Assembly: GCA_963634745.1 (NCBI GenBank)
Contig: CAVHCX010000001.1
Location: 186,001 to 250,000, forward strand
Direction: 5' to 3'
DNA length: 64,000 nt
Source of the DNA: CAKRJP01 sp963634745
GTDB lineage: Bacteria; Bacillota; Clostridia; Lachnospirales; Lachnospiraceae
A program made the position numbers and the translations under genes. The notes under the pieces were generated by a model. The model did no database searches, had not been told where the DNA came from, and worked only from the letters and a program-made list of their open reading frames with translations. This document shows, piece after piece, positions 59,369 through 64,000 of this stretch. Each line of letters opens with the position of its first letter. Positions within the stretch are counted from its first letter, which is position 1.

Positions 59369-61762
59369 TTACTCTCTTCCAAAGAATTCCTGTGCGTAGT
59401 ATACCGACTGCATGGCATCTTTTCCATAGAAGTCTGCCCCGATCATGTCCGCATAATCCTGGTTAAGGACCGCTCCTCCTACCATAACTTTACAATCCGG
59501 TTTTTCTTTTCTTAAGAGTTTGATGGTATCCTCCATGCTGACAACCGTGGTTGTCATTAGGGCGCTAAGGCCTACCAATTTTACGTCTTCTTTTAATGCG
59601 GTCTCCACTACAGTCTCCGGCGGTACATCTTTTCCCAGATCAATCACCTCAAAGCTGTAATTTTCCAGAAGTACCTTTACAATGTTTTTCCCAATATCGT
59701 GGATATCGCCCTTTACTGTAGCTAAGATAATCTTATCCTTGGCCCTTTGGGAATCTTCCTCTCCTGCCATGGATTCTTTTAAAACCGCAAAGGCGATTTT
59801 TGCTGCATCCGCACTCATAAGAAGCTGCGGCAAAAATACCGTTCCTTTTTCAAAGCCTTTTCCTACCACATCCAAGGCCGGGATCAAATGTTCATTGATA
59901 ATCTCCAAGGGCTTATGGTCTTTTAAAAGTTCTCTTGCCGTATGATGGGCCTCTTCTTTTAAGCCCTTCTCAATAGCCTGCTTTAGGGTTAATTCCCCAC
60001 TGCTTTTCGGTGCGGCAGCAGATGTCCCTGACATGTTTCCATATTTTTCAATATAGGCCTCGCAGTTGCTATCATAATTCATCAAAGCGCAGTAGGAATA
60101 CCAGGATTTCATCATCTCCTCGGAAGAAGGATTTATAATTCCGGCACTCAAGCCATTTTGCATAGCCATGGTATAGAAGTTTGCATTTACCGCAGGTCTG
60201 TATGGCAAACCAAAGGAAATGTTAGAGACACCCAGTACTGTGCATACTCCAAATTTTTCTCTTACTTTTCTTAGAGCCTCCAAGGTAACCCTGGCCCCCT
60301 CCGGGTCTGAACTTATGGTCATTGCCAGCACGTCGATGACAATGTCTTTCTTGGAAATGCCATATTTTTTAGCTTCCTCAATAATCTTTTCCGCAACAGC
60401 CACACGGCCATCTGCAGTGGTCGGAATTCCACCTTCATCGATGGTAAGCCCTACTACAACTCCACCATATTTTTTCACCAGGGGAAACACCTCATCCATG
60501 GACACTTGTTTTCCATTTACGGAGTTGATCATTGGTTTTCCATTATAGATCCGCATAGCCGCTTCCATGGCGGTAACATCTACGGTATCGATCTGAAGGG
60601 GAAGGCTGGTAACGCTCTGAAGTTCTCTTACTACATCCTTCATCATTTCCACTTCATCGATATCCGGAAGTCCTACATTGACATCCAAAATATGGGCGCC
60701 CTTATCCTGCTGGGTAATGGCTTCCTTCAGGATGTAATCCATATCTTTTTCAACCAAGGCCTGCTTAAAGCGTTTCTTACCGGTAGGATTGATCCGCTCC
60801 CCGATAATCATTGGCTGAGCTCCTAACCTGACATATTTTCCGTAGGAAGATACAAGGGTAAGATTTTTTTCTTCCGGAGTCTTTATATCCATCCCCTTAG
60901 TTTTTTGGATCATGGCTTTAATATGTTCCGGTGTGGTTCCGCAGCAGCCTCCAATGACACAGGCTCCTTTTTTCACAATTTCTTCCATAAGACCTGCAAA
61001 TTCTTCCGGAAGGACATCATAATAGACCTCTCCGTCTTTTTGTTTGGGAAGTCCGGCATTGGGTTTTACCACCACCGGAATAGAGGTATATTCCATGATC
61101 TCATCCAAGATCGGCATCATCTGCTCCGGCCCCATGCCACAGTTGATTCCTAGGGCATCCACCCGAAGGCCTTCTAACATGGCCACAACAGATGGCACAT
61201 CTCCGCCGGTAAGAAGTTTTCCCTTCTCATCAAAGATCATAGTAACGAAAACCGGAAGGGATGTATTTTCCTTTGCGGCCAAAACTGCTGCCTTGGCCTC
61301 ATAAGTATCGCTCATGGTTTCGATATGGATCAGGTCTGCTCCAAATGACTCTCCATATTTCATCACCTGGGCAAAGGCCTCGTAGGCATCCTCAAAAGAC
61401 AGGTCCCCCATGGGTTTTAAAAGTTTTCCCGTAGGGCCTACATCTAAGGCAACATAGACTTCTCGTCCGTCCTTCACGCCTTCCTTGGCTGCTACTTTTA
61501 CATTATCAATGGCTGCTCTGACAATCTCTTCCAAATCATACTTAGAGTCATGAAATTTAAGAGCGTTGGCTCCGAAGGTATTGGCTAAGACAATCTCACT
61601 TCCCGCCTCAAAATATTGCCTGTGAATATCCTGAACTTCTTTTCTATGTTCAATATTCCAGACCTCCGGAAGTTCTCCCGGCTTCAATCCCTTTGACTGA
61701 AGCAAGGTTCCCATTCCTCCATCAAAAAAAACTAATTCTTTTCCCAGTCGATCTAACAGCAT
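59369..61762 (-). CDS. metH: Cobalamin-dependent methionine synthase, lacking the reactivation domain
   Basis: Moves the methyl group of methyltetrahydrofolate to homocysteine via cobalamin. Homocysteine domain at about 1-290 with zinc ligands Cys208 (INCGMGPEQ), Cys273 and Cys274 (GGCCGTTPEH). Pterin domain at about 310-575 (IIGERINPTGKKRF, ILDVNVGLPDIDE). Cobalamin domain to the end, with His688 in KGDIHDIGKNIVKVLLENY as the lower ligand and VGLSALMTTTV. At 797 aa it ends after the cobalamin domain; the SAM-binding reactivation domain is encoded separately by the preceding gene. The ATG at 61762 has AAAGGAAAC upstream. Confidence 0.95.
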   Translation of the reverse strand: MLLDRLGKELVFFDGGMGTLLQSKGLKPGELPEVWNIEHRKEVQDIHRQYFEAGSEIVLANTFGANALKFHDSKYDLEEIVRAAIDNVKVAAKEGVKDGREVYVALDVGPTGKLLKPMGDLSFEDAYEAFAQVMKYGESFGADLIHIETMSDTYEAKAAVLAAKENTSLPVFVTMIFDEKGKLLTGGDVPSVVAMLEGLRVDALGINCGMGPEQMMPILDEIMEYTSIPVVVKPNAGLPKQKDGEVYYDVLPEEFAGLMEEIVKKGACVIGGCCGTTPEHIKAMIQKTKGMDIKTPEEKNLTLVSSYGKYVRLGAQPMIIGERINPTGKKRFKQALVEKDMDYILKEAITQQDKGAHILDVNVGLPDIDEVEMMKDVVRELQSVTSLPLQIDTVDVTAMEAAMRIYNGKPMINSVNGKQVSMDEVFPLVKKYGGVVVGLTIDEGGIPTTADGRVAVAEKIIEEAKKYGISKKDIVIDVLAMTISSDPEGARVTLEALRKVREKFGVCTVLGVSNISFGLPYRPAVNANFYTMAMQNGLSAGIINPSSEEMMKSWYSYCALMNYDSNCEAYIEKYGNMSGTSAAAPKSSGELTLKQAIEKGLKEEAHHTARELLKDHKPLEIINEHLIPALDVVGKGFEKGTVFLPQLLMSADAAKIAFAVLKESMAGEEDSQRAKDKIILATVKGDIHDIGKNIVKVLLENYSFEVIDLGKDVPPETVVETALKEDVKLVGLSALMTTTVVSMEDTIKLLRKEKPDCKVMVGGAVLNQDYADMIGADFYGKDAMQSVYYAQEFFGRE

Positions 61763-61799
61763 CTGTCTATCTAGTTTCCTTTCGTTTTACATATTTCTT

Positions 61800-62444
61800 T
61801 TAGCATCTGCGAAATTCACAGTCTATTTTCCCACAGGCCTTACAGCCTTTTACCGTACACATCTTAGCCTCCGTGCTAATTCCTATCAGGGCTGTGACAG
61901 ATTTACTTGGGCTTAACATAAGACTATCTGTCACCGTAACCCCCACCCGCTTGGAAGCTTCTAACATCTGCACAAACATGGGTTGGTGTTCAATAGAAAA
62001 ATCTCCATAGCCGGGACTAAACCTAGGCCTAAGGTAAAGGCCTTCTGCCTTCATTTGTTCTGCCATGTCCTCCTGCCAAGCATCCAGCTGGTCTTCTAGG
62101 GAAGCGGCTGCGCAGGCCTGGATCACCACAACCCTTGCCATATCAGAGATGGAATATTTTCTAAGGAGTCCGTCTACACCGGGCCCTAAGGTTCCCGCCA
62201 AGAGTATGGCCTCCTTACATCCTTTTAAATTCCTTCTAAGGCTCTTGCTCTCTATATCCAGTTGTCCGATTTGAAGGTGTCCGCCAGCATCCTGAAAAAT
62301 ATCAAAAATGCGATAGACGATCTTCATAGATCCCAATTGATCAAGTTCCTTAAATACATCCTCAATCAAATTCAGGGTATGATCGTCCACCGCATGATTT
62401 CCATAACCAAGATAACGGATCGCTTCCCGCGTCCTTATATCCAT
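61800..62444 (-). CDS. Methionine synthase reactivation-domain protein
   Basis: Stand-alone homologue of the C-terminal MetH activation domain, which uses SAM and a reductase to rescue oxidised cobalamin. Seen: REAIRYLGYGNHAVD, AILLAGTLGPGVDGLL, ACAAASLEDQLDAW and the SAM-site motif LRPRFSPGYGDFSIEHQ (RPAPGYP-like in MetH). It ends with a Cys cluster CTVKGCKACGKIDCEFRRC not present in E. coli MetH. 214 aa; AAGGA lies 7 nt before the ATG. It is upstream of metH by 37 bp, so the two make a split MetH. Confidence 0.9.
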   Translation of the reverse strand: MDIRTREAIRYLGYGNHAVDDHTLNLIEDVFKELDQLGSMKIVYRIFDIFQDAGGHLQIGQLDIESKSLRRNLKGCKEAILLAGTLGPGVDGLLRKYSISDMARVVVIQACAAASLEDQLDAWQEDMAEQMKAEGLYLRPRFSPGYGDFSIEHQPMFVQMLEASKRVGVTVTDSLMLSPSKSVTALIGISTEAKMCTVKGCKACGKIDCEFRRC

Positions 62445-62482
62445 AAAAAATATCCTTAAAAACTAATTACTCTTGGCTTTTC

Positions 62483-63922
62483 TTATAAAAGGCTATCGTA
62501 CAATTCCTCATACTGTCTTGCTGAATTGTTCCATGAGAAATCTGCCTGCATAGCACGCTCTACAATCTTATTCCAATCCCGCTTCTTATCGTAGTAAATC
62601 TGCTCTGCATAACGAACAGTTGCCATCATCTCATGGGCATTGTAATTAGTAAAGCTAAATCCTGTACCGGTCTTTTCAAATTCATTGTAAGCTTCCACCG
62701 TATCCTTAAGTCCGCCGGTCTCTCTAACGATCGGTACGGTTCCATAGCGAAGACTCATAAGCTGGCTCAGTCCGCATGGTTCAAAGAGGGATGGCATAAG
62801 GAAGGCATCACAGGATGCGTAAATCTTATGAGACATCTCCTCAGAATAGTAAATATTTGCTGATACCTTTCCCGGATACTTCCAAGCAAAGTGGCGGAAC
62901 ATATTCTCGTATTGTTCCTCACCGGTTCCTAAAGCAACGATCTGAATACTATCCTGACACAGCTCATCCATGACATAGGCAATGAGGTCAAATCCCTTTT
63001 GGTCTGTCAGTCGGGATACGATACCGATCATCATTGTATGTGGATCTTCCTCTAAGCCCAATTCCTGCTGAAGGGCTGTCTTATTCTTCACCTTCATCTT
63101 GCGGAAGTTATCTACTGTATAATTCTTCACAATATGGGGATCTGTTGCCGGATTAAAATCCTCATAATCAATACCATTAACGATACCGCTGAGGCAATTA
63201 GATCTGGCATTCATCAGTCCATCTAAACGCTCTCCGTAAAATGGGGTCTTAATCTCCTCTGCATAAGAGTTACTTACAGTTGTAACATAATCTGCATATA
63301 CGATTCCGCCCTTAAGATAGTTGGCATCTTCATAGGCCTCCAACTTATCCGGTGCGAAATAATACTGGGGTAATCCTGTGATATCTCTGACACGCTTAGG
63401 ATCCCAGGTACCCTGGAACTTTAAGTTATGAATGGTCATGATAGTCTTAATTCCACGGTAGTATTCATTGCCATATCTAAAATTATCCAAATATACCGGA
63501 ATCAGTCCTGTCTGCCAATCGTGGCAATGGATGATGTCCGGACGGAAATCGATCAATGGCAGAGCACTCAGTACAGCTTTGGAGAAAAATGCAAATTTCT
63601 CGATATCTGTATACATCTCTCCATACGGAGCAAAGCCTGCGAAATAATACTCGTTATCTACAAAATAAAAGGTAATTCCCTGATACTCATATTCAAGGAT
63701 TCCGACATATTGCTTTCTCCAGTTAAGATCCATATAAAAATGAGTCTTGTAAGTCAGCTTTTCTTTCCACTCTTGCTTCATGCACATATATCTCGGCAAC
63801 ATAACGCGAACATCGTACTTTTCTTTGTCGAAATACTTCGGCAAGGATCCAGCTACGTCTGCAAGACCTCCGGTCTTAATAAATGGCACTGCCTCTGAAG
63901 ATGCGAACAAAATCTTTTTCAT
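62483..63922 (-). CDS. glgA: Glycogen synthase (ADP-glucose, GT5)
   Basis: Elongates alpha-1,4-glucan from ADP-glucose. ADP-glucose motif FIKTGGLADVAGSLPKYF at the start, then HCHDWQTGLIPVYL, TIHNLKFQG, VNGIDYEDFNPATDP, GIVSRLTDQKGFDLI and the end motif LMPSLFEPCGLSQLMSLRYG. The ATG at 63922 has GGAGG 7 nt upstream, giving 479 aa, the usual length; the open frame extends 57 nt further without a ribosome site. No other glg gene is in the window. Confidence 0.96.
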   Translation of the reverse strand: MKKILFASSEAVPFIKTGGLADVAGSLPKYFDKEKYDVRVMLPRYMCMKQEWKEKLTYKTHFYMDLNWRKQYVGILEYEYQGITFYFVDNEYYFAGFAPYGEMYTDIEKFAFFSKAVLSALPLIDFRPDIIHCHDWQTGLIPVYLDNFRYGNEYYRGIKTIMTIHNLKFQGTWDPKRVRDITGLPQYYFAPDKLEAYEDANYLKGGIVYADYVTTVSNSYAEEIKTPFYGERLDGLMNARSNCLSGIVNGIDYEDFNPATDPHIVKNYTVDNFRKMKVKNKTALQQELGLEEDPHTMMIGIVSRLTDQKGFDLIAYVMDELCQDSIQIVALGTGEEQYENMFRHFAWKYPGKVSANIYYSEEMSHKIYASCDAFLMPSLFEPCGLSQLMSLRYGTVPIVRETGGLKDTVEAYNEFEKTGTGFSFTNYNAHEMMATVRYAEQIYYDKKRDWNKIVERAMQADFSWNNSARQYEELYDSLL

Positions 63923-63958
63923 TGCAGTTCCTCCCTTAACATAAATAAATATACCTGT

Positions 63959-63987
63959 ATTATAACGCATTAAATCCAATATGGAAA
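63959..63987 (-). promoter_or_regulatory. SigA-type promoter of glgA
   Basis: Minus strand TTTCCA (63982-63987), 17-bp spacer, TATAAT (63959-63964), close to the window end. Confidence 0.65.
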
Positions 63988-64000
63988 GTATTTATCTATT

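Noticed and set aside
1..64000. tRNA, rRNA, insertion sequence, prophage or defence genes
   Set aside because: I looked on both strands for these and recognised none; by eye a degenerate or very small element could be missed.

Overview
The window looks like chromosomal core sequence from an anaerobic Firmicute, most likely a Lachnospiraceae (Clostridia) member. The reasons are a complete Rnf complex, biotin-dependent Na+-pumping decarboxylase subunits, ZapA/RecU/RpiR-type genes, a large fused 2-hydroxyacyl-CoA dehydratase activator, short HisG with HisZ, moderate-to-low GC, AGGAGG-type ribosome binding sites and short intrinsic terminators. No genus is claimed. I saw no rRNA, tRNA, CRISPR array, insertion sequence or prophage. 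Nearly all genes are on the minus strand; exceptions are the peptide-use cluster (24.0-28.6 kb), the large activator gene (32.0-36.2 kb) and maf (54 kb).

Layout. 0-6.2 kb (minus): ruvA-ruvB, zapA, a U32 RNA-hydroxylase-like protein, rodA/ftsW and the start of a penicillin-binding protein cut by the window edge. 6.3-12.3 kb (minus): rnfCDGEAB, then after a terminator a NusG-II protein and a Gx transporter that resemble the EetA/EetB pair of flavin-based electron-transfer loci. 12.7-17.2 kb (minus): FAD oxidoreductase, YcxB-like membrane protein, cmk, ispH and an S1-domain protein. 17.2-23.6 kb (minus): a five-gene operon holding two different carboxyltransferases, a biotin carrier and Na+-pump subunits, with an RpiR regulator just downstream. 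The operon and regulator promoters share an identical 13-bp block over the -10 box.

24.0-28.6 kb (plus): POT peptide transporter, aminopeptidase P and an imidazolonepropionase/prolidase-like amidohydrolase, probably for proline-containing peptides. 28.6-30.6 kb (minus): 2-isopropylmalate synthase fused to a C-terminal AraC-type DNA-binding domain, the most unusual protein here. 30.8-31.7 kb: a probably inactive rhomboid with a Cys/His tail. 32.0-36.2 kb (plus): a 1413-residue BadF-type activator/dehydratase-like fusion. 36.3-41.5 kb (minus): hisZ-hisG-hisD-hisB-hisIE, whose last gene carries a degenerate HisF-like barrel; short tandem repeats lie at two gene ends in this operon.

41.6-53.8 kb (minus): RNA modification, DNA processing and housekeeping genes (recU, RluA- and RsuA-family pseudouridine synthases, a YgiQ radical SAM protein, an RsmF-like methyltransferase, pepD, coaD, rsmD, an ABC-class ATPase and a pentapeptide-repeat protein). 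53.9-64 kb: maf (plus), then minus-strand argD with a terminator-like hairpin directly after its promoter, rpsU (58 aa), alaS, a two-gene cobalamin-dependent methionine synthase (metH plus separate reactivation domain) and glgA with its promoter at the window edge.

Functional picture: a fermentative anaerobe that couples ferredoxin/NAD (Rnf) and decarboxylation/transcarboxylation (Oad-type) to ion gradients, takes up peptides, and makes its own leucine, histidine, arginine and methionine.
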